From Nocardioides alkalitolerans DSM 16699 (GTDB lineage: Bacteria > Actinomycetota > Actinomycetes > Propionibacteriales > Nocardioidaceae): a DNA stretch of 64,000 bases. Where the stretch lies: the NCBI RefSeq assembly GCF_000426525.1, contig NZ_KE384533.1, forward strand, positions 124,001 through 188,000. Reading direction: 5' to 3'. Below the pieces are notes generated by a model that was not told where the DNA came from, made no database searches, and saw nothing but the letters and a program-made list of their open reading frames with translations. Position numbers and translations under genes: made by a program. Of this stretch, positions 48,712 through 57,517 are shown one piece after another (within the stretch, counting starts at the first letter, position 1; every line of letters starts with the position of its first letter).

Positions 48712-48820
48712 CCGACCCCGCCCCGGGGCGATCAGCCGCACGCAGGCGGTACCTGCGGCCCTCACGTGGCCCGTCGGGTCGCGGACTTCCCTCACCCACT
48801 CTCTGACCAAGGAGAAGCAC
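48712..48820 (+). promoter_or_regulatory. Gap before decoration/capsid genes with a small hairpin
   Basis: 109 bp. A stem gccgca/tgcggc (about 48741-48766) lies in the gap, followed by a good Shine-Dalgarno (aaggagaagcac) for the decoration gene. An added promoter or RNA-processing site for the highly expressed capsid genes is plausible but not shown. Confidence 0.4.
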
Positions 48821-49216
48821 ATGCCTCGTCTCGTCCGCGAGACCTTCGGCGCTGGTGACACGTCCTGGCTCGACTCGGCCCACGGCATCGCCAACTGCCG
48901 CACCGAGCTGCTCGACATCAGCGCGTTCACCCCGGCCACCCACTACCCCAACGGGTACATCCCCTCGGGCACGCCCGTGGCCAAGGTCGCCGGCCTGCTC
49001 GTCCCCTACACCTCCGCCGAGGCCACGGTCGCCGGCGCAGGTGTCCTGACGGGCCACCTGTTCACCGACCAGCGCGTGGTCGGCACCCAGGACTTCGCGG
49101 TCCCGGTGCTCGACCACGGCCGCGTCAAGGCCGCGAAGGTGCCGCAGGGCACCGACGCGTTCACCGCCCCCGTCGCGGCCGCCAAGCGCGCCGCCGTGAC
49201 CATCAACTACCGCTGA
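48821..49216 (+). CDS. Head decoration protein
   Basis: 131 residues. The sequence is beta-rich with YIPSGTPVAKVAGLLVPY, GHLFTDQRVVGTQDFAVPVL and TINYR, like the trimeric lambda gpD-type capsid-stabilising proteins. It lies directly upstream of the capsid gene, as in other members of this class. Confidence 0.8.
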   Translation: MPRLVRETFGAGDTSWLDSAHGIANCRTELLDISAFTPATHYPNGYIPSGTPVAKVAGLLVPYTSAEATVAGAGVLTGHLFTDQRVVGTQDFAVPVLDHGRVKAAKVPQGTDAFTAPVAAAKRAAVTINYR

Positions 49217-49231
49217 GGAGGGGACTAGCTC

Positions 49232-50263
49232 ATGAGTCTCTGGACTGACGTCATCGACCCCGCGACCCTCACCGGGTACGTGCGCGCCTACATCGAGGAC
49301 TACGAGGCGCAGCAGGGGTCGCTCGCCCGCTGGCTGCCGAACCGCTACGTGCCCGACACGGTCGTGCGGTTCGTGCAGAACGACAACGGCCTGGTGCCGA
49401 TCGCGGAGTTCCGCGCGTACGACGCCGAGCCGACCATCGGCAGCCTGCCCGGCGGCAAGCGCATCACCCTCGAGCTGCCGGCGCTGGGGCGCAACATCCC
49501 GGCCTCCGAGTACAACCAGCTCCGGGCGCGCAACGCCAACATCTCCGACGAGCGCGCGCTCCCGACGCTGGAGAACGCCGGCCGCGTCGCCGGCCGCGCG
49601 GTCGTCGGGGCGATCGAGCGCCTGCGCGGCACGGTCATCGACTCCGGTCGGGCCACCGTGCCGGGCTTCATGGACGACGACTTCGGGCGCTCCCCGCAGT
49701 CGGCGTTCACCGCCAGCGAGCTGCTGTCCGACCCCGACGCCGACCTGCTCGGCATGGCCCAGGACTGGTCCGACGGGTACAACGACCGCAACAACGGCGA
49801 GGATCCCGGCGCCGTGCTCGTGTCGAAGAAGGTCCTGCGCAACATGGCGAAGCTCCGGCAGTTCGCCACGGTGCTCGCCTCCGGCGGCAACCGCCCGGCC
49901 ACCCAGGCCGACGCGCGCACGACGTGGGAGGCGGCCGGCCTGCCGACCATCTACGTCTACGACCGCAAGGTCAACGTCGCCGGCGTCACCACGCGGGTTC
50001 TGGACCAGGACAAGATGTACTTCCTGCCCAGCCCGGTCGACCCGAACGAGGAGGAGGGCGCGCCCCTCGGTGCCACGCACTGGGGTCAGACCCTCACCTC
50101 GAGCGACCCCGCCTGGGGCATCGGCGACGCCGAGCAGCCGGGCATGGTCGTCGGGGTCTACCGCAACCCCAAGCCGCCCATGATCGCGGAGACCATCTCC
50201 GACGCGATCGCGCTGCCGACGGCGGCCAACCCCGACCTGGCTATGGCCGTGGAGGTGCTGTGA
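49232..50263 (+). CDS. Major capsid protein (lambda gpE-like, HK97 fold)
   Basis: 343 residues. Family features: MSLWTDVIDPATLTGYVRAY, WLPNRYVPDTVVRFVQNDNG, AEPTIGSLPGGKRITLELPA, and the late YNDRNNGEDPGAVLVSKKVL plus ADARTTWEAAGLPTIYVYD. The sequence matches the lambda gpE-type HK97-fold capsid. Strong Shine-Dalgarno (gaggagggga) suggests high expression. The decoration protein upstream supports this assignment. Confidence 0.92.
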   Translation: MSLWTDVIDPATLTGYVRAYIEDYEAQQGSLARWLPNRYVPDTVVRFVQNDNGLVPIAEFRAYDAEPTIGSLPGGKRITLELPALGRNIPASEYNQLRARNANISDERALPTLENAGRVAGRAVVGAIERLRGTVIDSGRATVPGFMDDDFGRSPQSAFTASELLSDPDADLLGMAQDWSDGYNDRNNGEDPGAVLVSKKVLRNMAKLRQFATVLASGGNRPATQADARTTWEAAGLPTIYVYDRKVNVAGVTTRVLDQDKMYFLPSPVDPNEEEGAPLGATHWGQTLTSSDPAWGIGDAEQPGMVVGVYRNPKPPMIAETISDAIALPTAANPDLAMAVEVL

Positions 50264-50811
50264 TGGTGACCGCACGCACCCTCGCGAAGGCCGTCCAGGT
50301 CGGGACCGACTTCTACCCGGCGGGCTCGCGTCCGCCGGCTGAGGTCGCGGAGCTGATCACCAACCCCAAGGTGTGGGCCACGGCCGACACCGACGGCGAG
50401 GACGGCGGAGACGGCACCGGCGCGGGCTCCTCGAGCTCGAGCACGCCGGCGAAGAAGAAGACGACGAAGCAGGCCACCAAGCCCGCAGCGTCGTCCACGG
50501 CCAAGACCCCGGCCGAGCCCAAGACCAACCCCGAGGGCGACGCCCAGGGCGAGGCCGACGGCGAGAACGGTGACGGCCAGGTCGACGGCGAGGCCGACGG
50601 CCAGGGCACCGACCCGGGCGCCGGCGAGAAGGGCGAGGGGGCTCTCTCCGAGCCGCCCCGCTCCGGCAAGGGCTCCGGCCTCCCGGCGTGGAAGGCGTAC
50701 GCCGAGTCGCTCGGGCTCGAGGTGCCCGACGACGCGCAGCGCGACGACGTGATGACGCTCGTCGACCTGCACGACGCCGACTCGGACGACGACGACTCGT
50801 CCGAGGACTGA
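50263..50811 (+). CDS. Head-associated protein with HeH/LEM-like C-terminal motif
   Basis: 182 residues, TGATG overlap with the capsid gene. After a short folded start (VTARTLAKAVQVGTDFYPAG) comes a long low-complexity linker rich in Lys, Thr, Pro, then Gly, Asp, Glu. The C-terminal 35 residues, beginning LPAWKAYAESLGLEV and ending DDVMTLVDLHD, resemble a SAP/HeH-LEM-type helix-extended module. The same kind of end appears in the tail-region protein at 52310. Confidence 0.7.
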   Translation: MVTARTLAKAVQVGTDFYPAGSRPPAEVAELITNPKVWATADTDGEDGGDGTGAGSSSSSTPAKKKTTKQATKPAASSTAKTPAEPKTNPEGDAQGEADGENGDGQVDGEADGQGTDPGAGEKGEGALSEPPRSGKGSGLPAWKAYAESLGLEVPDDAQRDDVMTLVDLHDADSDDDDSSED

Positions 50812-50830
50812 GGGGAGAGGGGGCGCCACG

Positions 50831-51244
50831 ATGGCTGGACCGTTCGCGACACACACCGATCTGGCCAACACGTGGCGCCCCCTCGACCCCGAGGAGCAGA
50901 CCCGCGCCGACGCGCTGCTCGCCCGGGCCTCCCGCAAGGTCCGCAACCGCTGGCCCGACGTCGATGCCCGGATCGCCCTCGACGCCGGGGACCCCCGCCA
51001 CCTCGACCCCGAGTCCGTGAAGGACGTCGTGCTCGAGATGGTGCAGACCGCGATGAGCGTCGTCATGCCGGGCGTCACCCAGCAGTCGACCACCACCGGG
51101 CCGTTCTCGAGCTCGCAGACATTCGCCAACCCCGCCGGCCGGCTCTACTTCACCGGCGAGATGGTCGCGGTGTTCGAGGGCTTCCGCCGGCGCAAGGCGT
51201 TCTCGATCGACCTCACCCCGGCCCGTCAGCCCGACTGCTACTGA
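50831..51244 (+). CDS. Head-tail connector (Gp19/Gp15-like)
   Basis: 137 residues. The helical core LANTWRPLDPEEQTRADALL and HLDPESVKDVVLEMVQTAMS is typical of the adaptor that binds below the portal. The C-terminus is beta-rich, ending SIDLTPARQPDCY. It overlaps the next gene by TGATG. Confidence 0.85.
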   Translation: MAGPFATHTDLANTWRPLDPEEQTRADALLARASRKVRNRWPDVDARIALDAGDPRHLDPESVKDVVLEMVQTAMSVVMPGVTQQSTTTGPFSSSQTFANPAGRLYFTGEMVAVFEGFRRRKAFSIDLTPARQPDCY

Positions 51245-51609
51245 TGTTCTGGTTCGGCGAGACCGTCGTGCGTCTGCGGGCGGAGAGGCACGCCGACCCG
51301 TACAGCGGGCGCGACACCCGACGTGTGTGGGACGACCCGGGGCACCCGCCCGCCGAGCTCACGATCCACCGCGTCGGGTTCGATCCCGGCGGCTCGGCCG
51401 AGCCCGTCACCGCCGACAACGAGCAGCGGGTCATCACCCAGCCCACCATCTACGACCTCACGTACGCCGACGTCGCCGCCGGCGACCGCATCCGCCGCGA
51501 GTTCACCGGCGTGACCTACGAGGTCGACGGCACCCCCGCGCCCTGGCGCAATCCCTACACCGGCGAGACGCCCGGGCAGGTCATCAAGCTCAAGATCGTG
51601 GAGGGCTGA
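51244..51609 (+). CDS. Head-to-tail stopper protein
   Basis: 121 residues. Beta-rich, with VVRLRAERHADPYSGRDTRR, ITQPTIYDLTYADVAAGDRI and YEVDGTPAPWRNPYTGETPG. This pattern is typical of the stopper proteins that close the connector in actinophage siphoviruses. It lies between the adaptor and the HK97-gp10-like protein. Confidence 0.78.
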   Translation: MFWFGETVVRLRAERHADPYSGRDTRRVWDDPGHPPAELTIHRVGFDPGGSAEPVTADNEQRVITQPTIYDLTYADVAAGDRIRREFTGVTYEVDGTPAPWRNPYTGETPGQVIKLKIVEG

Positions 51610-51612
51610 GGT

Positions 51613-51906
51613 TTGCCGACACCCCGCATCCGCATGAACAGCGCCGAGATCCAGAGGATGCTCAACGGCGAGGGCCGCTACTCCGGTGTCCGCGAGGACC
51701 TCACCGCGCGCATGGAGAAGGCGCTGGCCTACGCCGACGCCAATGCTCCGGTGAAGACCGGCAACTTCAAGGACGGGCTCGAGCTACGGCAGGACACCAC
51801 CGACCGCGCCGTGGTCCGCCTGGTCGGCACCGCCCCGCACTCGCATCTGGTCGAGACCCAGTCCGGGATCCTGGCCCGCGCGCTCGATGAGGCCGGCGGC
51901 GAGTGA
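51613..51906 (+). CDS. HK97 gp10-like tail-completion protein
   Basis: 97 residues from a TTG at 51613, since no ATG or GTG lies close to the Shine-Dalgarno gaggg. The family segment MEKALAYADANAPVKTGNFK and VRLVGTAPHSHLVE is seen. It connects head completion with tail attachment. GTGA overlap with the next gene. Confidence 0.8.
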   Translation: MPTPRIRMNSAEIQRMLNGEGRYSGVREDLTARMEKALAYADANAPVKTGNFKDGLELRQDTTDRAVVRLVGTAPHSHLVETQSGILARALDEAGGE

Positions 51907-52313
51907 GCCCGCCTCTGCGTCCCACCGTCGTCATGCCCGACGCGGTGCTATGGGCCACCGAGTACCTGCGCGCTCAGCTCGACGTCCGCCCCGAGGCCTT
52001 CACCGCCGACGTGCTGGTCAGCGACGAGGTGCCCAACCCGCGCGAGCCGCGGATGGTCATCGTGCGCCGCGACGGCGGCCGCTCGGAGACGCTCTTCGAC
52101 AACCCCCGCCTCTCGTTCCGCGTGTGGTCCCCGCGCAAGGAGGACGCCAACGCCCTCGCCGCCATGGTCGAGGCGCTCGTGCTCGCCGCCCCCGGGCACG
52201 GCCCCGTCATCCGGGCGACCTCCGAGTCCGGTCCCAGCAAGGTCACCGACGAATCGGCCGTGCCACTCCGGTACCTGGTCATCTCCATCCGCACGAGAGG
52301 AAAGCAGCTGTGA
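51903..52313 (+). CDS. Tail terminator-like protein
   Basis: 136 residues, GTG start. A fold with VVMPDAVLWATEYLRAQLDV, PREPRMVIVRRDGGRSETLF and DNPRLSFRVWSPRKEDANAL. This is the pattern of the phage tail terminator (gpU-like) that ends tail tube growth. Position before the major tail protein supports it. Confidence 0.78.
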   Translation: MSPPLRPTVVMPDAVLWATEYLRAQLDVRPEAFTADVLVSDEVPNPREPRMVIVRRDGGRSETLFDNPRLSFRVWSPRKEDANALAAMVEALVLAAPGHGPVIRATSESGPSKVTDESAVPLRYLVISIRTRGKQL

Positions 52314-52525
52314 AGCTCACCCATCCCGACAGCAATCAGACGATCAACGTCGACGAGGCCCGCGTCGACATGTACCTCTCCCAGGGCTGGCGCGAGGCCA
52401 CGGCCGACGCCCCCAAGGGCAACGCGCCCCTCCCCGAGTGGCAGGCGTTCGCCCGCGAGAAGGGCTTCACCGACGACGACCTCGAGGGCAAGACGCGCGA
52501 CGACCTGCGCACCGCCCTGTCCTGA
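52310..52525 (+). CDS. Small protein with a HeH/LEM-like end
   Basis: 71 residues, GTGA overlap. The start, MKLTHPDSNQTINVDEARVD, is a beta-hairpin that I have seen in actinophage proteins. The end, LPEWQAFAREKGFTDDDLEG...RDDLRTAL, resembles a SAP/HeH-LEM module and is clearly similar to the C-terminus of the protein at 50263. It may bind DNA or mediate assembly contacts. Confidence 0.65.
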   Translation: MKLTHPDSNQTINVDEARVDMYLSQGWREATADAPKGNAPLPEWQAFAREKGFTDDDLEGKTRDDLRTALS

Positions 52526-52587
52526 CCCACCCCGCTCGACCGCCGCCGCGCCGGCACCCACCACCACAACCGAGAGGAGCAGCCGTC

Positions 52588-53154
52588 ATGGCTCTCGACA
52601 GCAGCAAGGTCCGCGTCGCGATCACCGGCGTGGTTTCCGTGGGCGACCGCACCGCGACCCCGCCCACTGGCACCGGGTCCGCGATCACGCCGGCGTTCAA
52701 GGACGTCGGCTGGATCAGCGACGCCGGCGTGACCCGCACGATGCCCAGCCAGGGCGAGGCCACCCGCATCCCCGGCTGGCAGAACGGCGCCACGGTGCGG
52801 ACGATCCGCAGCGCCCCGACCGAGAACCCGACCTACAAGCTCGTGATGCTGGAGACCAAGATCGAGGTCGTCCAGTTCGTGCTCGGCGTCACGGTCACCA
52901 GCACTGCGACCGAGGGCTCCTACGAGATCGACACGAGCAAGCCACGCAAGCACCAGCGCATGGTGCTCGACGTCATCGACGAGGCCGAGCTCATCCGCGA
53001 CTTCATCCCCTACGGCATCGCCACCGAGATCGGTGACCAGGTCTACGCGAACGGAGCCCCCATCGGCTGGGAGGTCACCGTCGAGGGCGAGCGCGACCCG
53101 GTGCTCGGCTACAACGCCAAGCAGTGGAACACCGGCCTGAAGACGCCGGCCTGA
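52588..53154 (+). CDS. Major tail protein
   Basis: 188 residues, ATG at 52588 with cgagaggag upstream. Typical actinophage tail-tube sequence: VGDRTATPPTGTGSAITPAF, DVGWISDAGVTRTMPSQGEA, WQNGATVRTIRSAPTENPTY, and YKLVMLETKIEVVQFVLGV. Many copies form the tail tube as hexameric rings. A hairpin region follows the stop. Confidence 0.92.
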   Translation: MALDSSKVRVAITGVVSVGDRTATPPTGTGSAITPAFKDVGWISDAGVTRTMPSQGEATRIPGWQNGATVRTIRSAPTENPTYKLVMLETKIEVVQFVLGVTVTSTATEGSYEIDTSKPRKHQRMVLDVIDEAELIRDFIPYGIATEIGDQVYANGAPIGWEVTVEGERDPVLGYNAKQWNTGLKTPA

Positions 53155-53309
53155 TCCGCCCGCCCTGCCAGGAGCCGGGCGCTGACGCTGCCTACCTGGT
53201 GGGGGCGGGCCCCTCATCCACCCCGGCCGACTTCGCGCGGAGGTCGGTCGGGGTGCACCACCCCATCCGCGCACGCTCATTCATCCGCGTACAGCTAGGA
53301 GATCCGCGC
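53155..53309 (+). promoter_or_regulatory. Gap after major tail protein with an inverted repeat
   Basis: 155 bp. GCCCGCCC (53158-53165) pairs with GGGCGGGC (53203-53210) across a 37-nt loop. This could be a partial terminator that keeps tail-tube mRNA high relative to the genes downstream. The 3' end has a good Shine-Dalgarno (ctaggagatc). Confidence 0.42.
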
Positions 53310-53549
53310 ATGTTCACGATCACCACGAACCAGGAGTTCGGCCAGGACGAGGTCTACACCGTCGACGTCGACGCCGACTCGTTCCACCAGGACGAGGCGC
53401 TCGTCGTCTTCGAGAAGACGGACACCCCGGATGCAGCCTCGCACCCCGACGACCCCGCGCCCACCTCCGGGCCGTTCAAGACTCGCCGCGTCGTCGCCGG
53501 GTTCCCGATCCACGCCGTCGTCGCCATCCTCGAGAAGAAGGAGGCCTGA
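53310..53549 (+). CDS. Small protein between major tail and chaperone genes
   Basis: 79 residues, ATG at 53310. Acidic, beta-rich first half (MFTITTNQEFGQDEVYTVDV) and a basic end. No family recognised. The neighbours indicate a minor tail or assembly role. Confidence 0.6.
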   Translation: MFTITTNQEFGQDEVYTVDVDADSFHQDEALVVFEKTDTPDAASHPDDPAPTSGPFKTRRVVAGFPIHAVVAILEKKEA

Positions 53550-53552
53550 CCC

Positions 53553-53978
53553 ATGGGCGTCTCCCAGAACCCCGCGAAGAAGGCCGCGGCCAAGAATACG
53601 CCCGCGCGACGTGCGCCGGCGAAGAAGACGACGACCTCCCCCCGAGCGCCCCGCACGGCCCGGCCCGCCGCGGCGAAGCAGCCGACCGACCGCCAGACCA
53701 AGACGAACGCCGTGACCACGTTCGTCGGTCTGGACGGCGAGACATACACGCTGCCCACGATCGGTGAGGACATCGGAGCCAAAGTGCCCGGCGGCATCAC
53801 CAAGGCCGCGATCATGAACCCCGATGACCGAATGGCCCAGCTGCGGCTGACGTTCGCCACCATCGAGTCGGTCGAGATGGCCGCCGAGACCCGCGCGGCG
53901 CTCGAGGCGCTCACCACCGAGGAGATGCTCAAGGTCGCGGCCCGGTGGATGGGGGAATCCAAGGGCTCCTCGGTCTGA
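53553..53978 (+). CDS. Tail assembly chaperone, upstream reading frame
   Basis: 141 residues. A Lys/Ala/Pro-rich N-terminus (KKAAAKNTPARRAPAKKTTT) is followed by a folded helical part from about residue 50. In siphoviruses such proteins bind the tape measure protein during assembly. A -1 frameshift at a run of five Gs near the end (53951-53957) would join it to the next frame, giving the longer product, as in lambda G/GT. Confidence 0.85.
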   Translation: MGVSQNPAKKAAAKNTPARRAPAKKTTTSPRAPRTARPAAAKQPTDRQTKTNAVTTFVGLDGETYTLPTIGEDIGAKVPGGITKAAIMNPDDRMAQLRLTFATIESVEMAAETRAALEALTTEEMLKVAARWMGESKGSSV

Positions 53979-54382
53979 TCGCAGCCCACCGAGGGGCCGT
54001 TGAGTACGACTGGCGCACCCGCTTCGCTCTGCCGCTCTCCGCGATCGGCGGTGAGGCAATGACCATCACCGAGGCCGCCCGCCTCGTGCACCAGCTGATG
54101 GTCGACCCGGGGTCCCACACCTTCGCGGCCGCGAACGAGTGGACCTACCCGATGTCCCGTGAGGCCATCGTCACCGCTGACCTGTTCGACCTGCAGCACG
54201 CCAGCAAGACCGGCAAGAAGAAGCCCGACCCCTACCCCCGCCCGTGGCCCGACCCCAAGAAGCAGAAGCAGACCTCGCGCCACGGCGACGCGGCCGGGCG
54301 TTCGCCTGAGCAGGTCGGGGAAATCCTCAAGGGCTTCGGTCACGACATCGTGAAAGGTGAGGTGATCGACGATGGCCGGTGA
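53945..54382 (+). CDS. Tail assembly chaperone, frameshift extension
   Basis: About 145 codons in the -1 frame, overlapping the upstream gene by 34 bp. The likely slip is at 53951-53957: G run followed by AA (codons ATG GGG GAA). After slipping, the joint reads AARWMGGIQGLLGLIA. The extension has DWRTRFALPLSAIGGEAMTI, typical of the T part of the GT-type protein. It should be expressed as fusion of about 276 residues, not from its own start. The tape measure gene overlaps its end. Confidence 0.82.
   Translation: MDGGIQGLLGLIAAHRGAVEYDWRTRFALPLSAIGGEAMTITEAARLVHQLMVDPGSHTFAAANEWTYPMSREAIVTADLFDLQHASKTGKKKPDPYPRPWPDPKKQKQTSRHGDAAGRSPEQVGEILKGFGHDIVKGEVIDDGR
53951..53957 (+). promoter_or_regulatory. 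Candidate -1 ribosomal frameshift site
   Basis: GGGGGAA read as G GGG GAA in the upstream frame. A -1 slip keeps GGG in the P site and puts GGA in the A site. Location, frame change and downstream gene all fit the conserved tail chaperone frameshift of siphoviruses. The exact slippery bases are inferred. Confidence 0.65.
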
Positions 54383-56747
54383 GGTCGCTTCCGCGTTCGT
54401 GTCTTTGATGCCGTCGGCGCAGGGCTTCGGCCCTGCGCTCGACGCCGAGACCTCGGGCCCGGTGGGTCGGGTCGCGAAGAACCTCGGGAAGATCATCGCC
54501 GCCGGCATCCTCGCGGGCACGGCCGTGGTGGGCGCGGGGATCTTCGAGGCCATCGAACAGGAGAGAGACGCCGACCGGATGGCGGGCGCGCTAGGCCTGA
54601 GCCCGGAAGAGTCCAAACGACTGGGCGGCATCGCCGGCGGCCTCTACGCCGACGCCTACGGGGAGTCGTTCGGCGAGGTCACCGGCGCAGTCGAGGCGGT
54701 CGTGTCGTCGATCGCGGGGATGTCGTCCGCGTCGTCGGCCGACATCGAGTCGGTGACCGCGGCGGCTCTCGACTTCGCGTCGGCGTTCGAGACCGACGTC
54801 GCGCGTTCCTCTCAAGTCGCGGGCCAGCTCATCTCCACGGGTCTGGCGAAGGACGCCACCGAGGCGTTCGACCTCATCACCACCGCAAGCCAGCGTGTGC
54901 CCAAGGCGCTGCGCGAAGACATCCTCGACGCCGGTGACGAGTACGGCCAGTTCTTCGCGACCCTCGGTTTCAGTGGCGAGCAGGCGTTCGCGATCCTCGT
55001 TGACGGCGCCGAGAAGGGCATGTTCGGCATCGACAAGGCCGGCGACGCGATCAAGGAATTCACGATCCGCGCCACCGACATGTCGACGGCGACGCAGGAC
55101 GCGCTGGGCACCCTCGGTCTCGACGCTGGGCAGATCGCCAACGACATCCTCGCCGGCGGCGACACCGCGTCCGCGGCGTTCGAGAAGATCCTCACGGGGT
55201 TCAACTCCCTGCCCGACGGCGCGACCAAGGCGAACGCCGCGATCGCGCTATTCGGCACCCCGCTCGAGGACCTCTCGGTAGCCGGCATCCCCGAGTTCAT
55301 CAACTCGCTGTCCGGCGGGTCCGAGAGCATGGCCGGATTCGCCGGCTCGGCCGAGGCGCTCGGGGAGACGCTGGGCGACAACGCCGCGACCAACATCGAG
55401 AAGTTCAAGCGGCACATCACCCAGGGCGTCGTCGACGCCGTCGGCGGCTACGCCCTCCCGGTCATCAACGACCTCGCGAACTCGCTGACGGACAACCTCG
55501 CGCCGGCCGTCTCGGTCGCCGCCGACATCTTCCGCGACGACATCCTCCCCGTGGCCCAGCTCGTCGGGGAGAAGGTGCTCGAGCTCGGTGGCGCCGCGGT
55601 CGACGCGGGCGAGAAGGCCGTGCCGATGTTCGTCGCCATCGCCGAGGCCCTCGAGCCGCTGGCCGCCTTCGTCGCCGCCGCCGTGATCGGCGCACTGTCT
55701 GTCTCGTTCGACGTCCTGATGAGCGCGATGGAGCCCGCCGGCGCAGCGTTCGACTGGATCGCCGGGCTGGCCGAGCGGTACCCCACGCTCTTCGGTGCGG
55801 TGGCCGCCGGGCTGGTCGGCATCACGGTTGCGCTCTACGCGTGGAAGACCGGCGTCATGATCGTCACCGGCGTGACGAAGGCATGGGCCATCGCGCAGGG
55901 AGCGCTCAACGCCGTGATGCTGATGAACCCCATCGGGCTCGTCGTGCTCGCGATCGTCGCACTGGTCGCGGCCTTCGTGTACGCGTGGACCAACTCCGAG
56001 ACGTTCCGCGAGTTCGTCACGAACGCGTTCGCGAAGGTGCTCAGCATCGCGATGTCGGTCGTCAACTTCTTCCGAAACGACATCCCCGCCGGCTGGTCCT
56101 GGCTGCGGGCGAAGACGGTCGAGATCATCGGATCGATGGCCGCGTGGATCGGGCAGAAGATCGAGGCTGTCAAGGGCGTGTTCCGCAGCATCGGCGTCAT
56201 CGTCGGCATGGTCATCGGCTACTTCGTCAGCATCAAGGACGGCACGATCGCACGGGCCGTGGAGATGGTCGCCTGGTTCGGCGGGATCGGTGGCCGCCTG
56301 GCCGCCGGCGCCCGGGGCATGTGGGACTGGATCGGTGACACATTCCGCTCCGCGCTCAACGCGGTCATCCGGATGTGGAACAACTTCGAGCTGACGATCG
56401 ACATCCCCGACGCGATTCCCGGCCTGCCCGACGAGTGGACCATCCGCACACCCAACATCCCGCTCCTGGCCGAGGGCGGGTTCGTCACGAAGCCGACCCT
56501 GGTCATCGCTGGCGAGGCGGGCACGGAGGCGATCGTGCCGCTGCCCCGGCTCGGGGAGTTTGCCGACCGCGCCACAGGCGGACGTCGCGACGGAGACGAC
56601 GGCGTGAGCTCGGCCGACCTCGATCGAATGGTCGACCGGCTGGCCGAGGCCATCAACTCCCGGCCGAACGTGCTCAAGGTCAACGACCGCGACGCCGCCT
56701 ACCTACAGATGCAGCAGGACCGAGCGATGGAGGACCTGGCGTCATGA
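54372..56747 (+). CDS. Tape measure protein
   Basis: 791 residues, ATG at 54372 overlapping the chaperone. Early part GRVAKNLGKIIAAGILAGTA resembles phage TMP N-terminal signatures. The long middle is helical with a TMP domain (AIEQERDADRMAGALGLSPE...), then hydrophobic segments around residues 430-550 (FVAAAVIGALSVSFDVL, AVAAGLVGITVALYAW, LVVLAIVALVAAFVYAW). The C-terminal EGGFVTKPTLVIAGEAGTEA is a common TMP end. At about 0.15 nm per residue it predicts a tail near 120 nm. Confidence 0.95.
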   Translation: MAGEVASAFVSLMPSAQGFGPALDAETSGPVGRVAKNLGKIIAAGILAGTAVVGAGIFEAIEQERDADRMAGALGLSPEESKRLGGIAGGLYADAYGESFGEVTGAVEAVVSSIAGMSSASSADIESVTAAALDFASAFETDVARSSQVAGQLISTGLAKDATEAFDLITTASQRVPKALREDILDAGDEYGQFFATLGFSGEQAFAILVDGAEKGMFGIDKAGDAIKEFTIRATDMSTATQDALGTLGLDAGQIANDILAGGDTASAAFEKILTGFNSLPDGATKANAAIALFGTPLEDLSVAGIPEFINSLSGGSESMAGFAGSAEALGETLGDNAATNIEKFKRHITQGVVDAVGGYALPVINDLANSLTDNLAPAVSVAADIFRDDILPVAQLVGEKVLELGGAAVDAGEKAVPMFVAIAEALEPLAAFVAAAVIGALSVSFDVLMSAMEPAGAAFDWIAGLAERYPTLFGAVAAGLVGITVALYAWKTGVMIVTGVTKAWAIAQGALNAVMLMNPIGLVVLAIVALVAAFVYAWTNSETFREFVTNAFAKVLSIAMSVVNFFRNDIPAGWSWLRAKTVEIIGSMAAWIGQKIEAVKGVFRSIGVIVGMVIGYFVSIKDGTIARAVEMVAWFGGIGGRLAAGARGMWDWIGDTFRSALNAVIRMWNNFELTIDIPDAIPGLPDEWTIRTPNIPLLAEGGFVTKPTLVIAGEAGTEAIVPLPRLGEFADRATGGRRDGDDGVSSADLDRMVDRLAEAINSRPNVLKVNDRDAAYLQMQQDRAMEDLAS

Positions 56748-57517
56748 TCACCACCCCCGGTCCAGTGGACCTGACCGCGAACCAGATGAACCCGACCGGT
56801 GCGCCGTTCGCGCTGCGTCTGTTCGGTCAGTGGCTGCACCTCGAGGGCATCGCTCCCGGGGTAGGCGTGACGAACGGGCGCGCGGTGTCGCGGATGGTGT
56901 CGGTCGACGGGGTGGCGTGGGACCAGCGGGCGCCCCGTGGCCCGCGGTCGTGGGACGTGCAGTGGGAGTGGGCGACGAAGCGATCGGTGACAGCGCTGAC
57001 CCTGGCCGCTGACTTCCCGGACGACGTGTGGCTGCTCGACCGCGCGGCCGCGGTCGCGAATATGCTCGACAACCGCGCCTGCCTCGGCACTGGTGCGGTG
57101 CTCCTCGCTGGCGGCACGCCGCTGCCCCGGCTCACCGCCAACCGGGTGGCCACCACGATGGTCCGTGGCGGGGTCGCGACCTTCGCGGCGCTGTGGTCGA
57201 CCGAGCCGGCCGGCACCGTCGTCGGCGCGGTGTCGTGGCCGGGCGGCGACGCCCAGCTCGTCGCGCCAGGCGGGACCGCGGCACAGCGGGCGGAGGTCGC
57301 GTTCACCCCCGACGCCGACGGACCCGTGACCCTGACGGCGTTCGCCGGCACCACCGGGCTGCAGGTCACCGAGGACTGGCTCCCCGAGGAGTGGATGGCT
57401 GGGCAGCGCACGCCGTGCCGCGTGTCGGTGTCCGACCCGGCCGAGAACCTCCACCGGATGTCCGCCGGGGAGCAGGCGCTCGCTGACTACTCCGTGACCC
57501 TGCGAGAAGTCGGGTGA
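56744..57517 (+). CDS. Minor tail protein (distal-tail-type)
   Basis: 257 residues, ATGA overlap with the tape measure gene. Features: RAVSRMVSVDGVAWDQRAPR, a WDVQWEWATKRSVTAL beta segment, and LADYSVTLREVG at the end. Its position directly after the tape measure gene suggests a distal tail or baseplate-hub role. Confidence 0.8.
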   Translation: MITTPGPVDLTANQMNPTGAPFALRLFGQWLHLEGIAPGVGVTNGRAVSRMVSVDGVAWDQRAPRGPRSWDVQWEWATKRSVTALTLAADFPDDVWLLDRAAAVANMLDNRACLGTGAVLLAGGTPLPRLTANRVATTMVRGGVATFAALWSTEPAGTVVGAVSWPGGDAQLVAPGGTAAQRAEVAFTPDADGPVTLTAFAGTTGLQVTEDWLPEEWMAGQRTPCRVSVSDPAENLHRMSAGEQALADYSVTLREVG

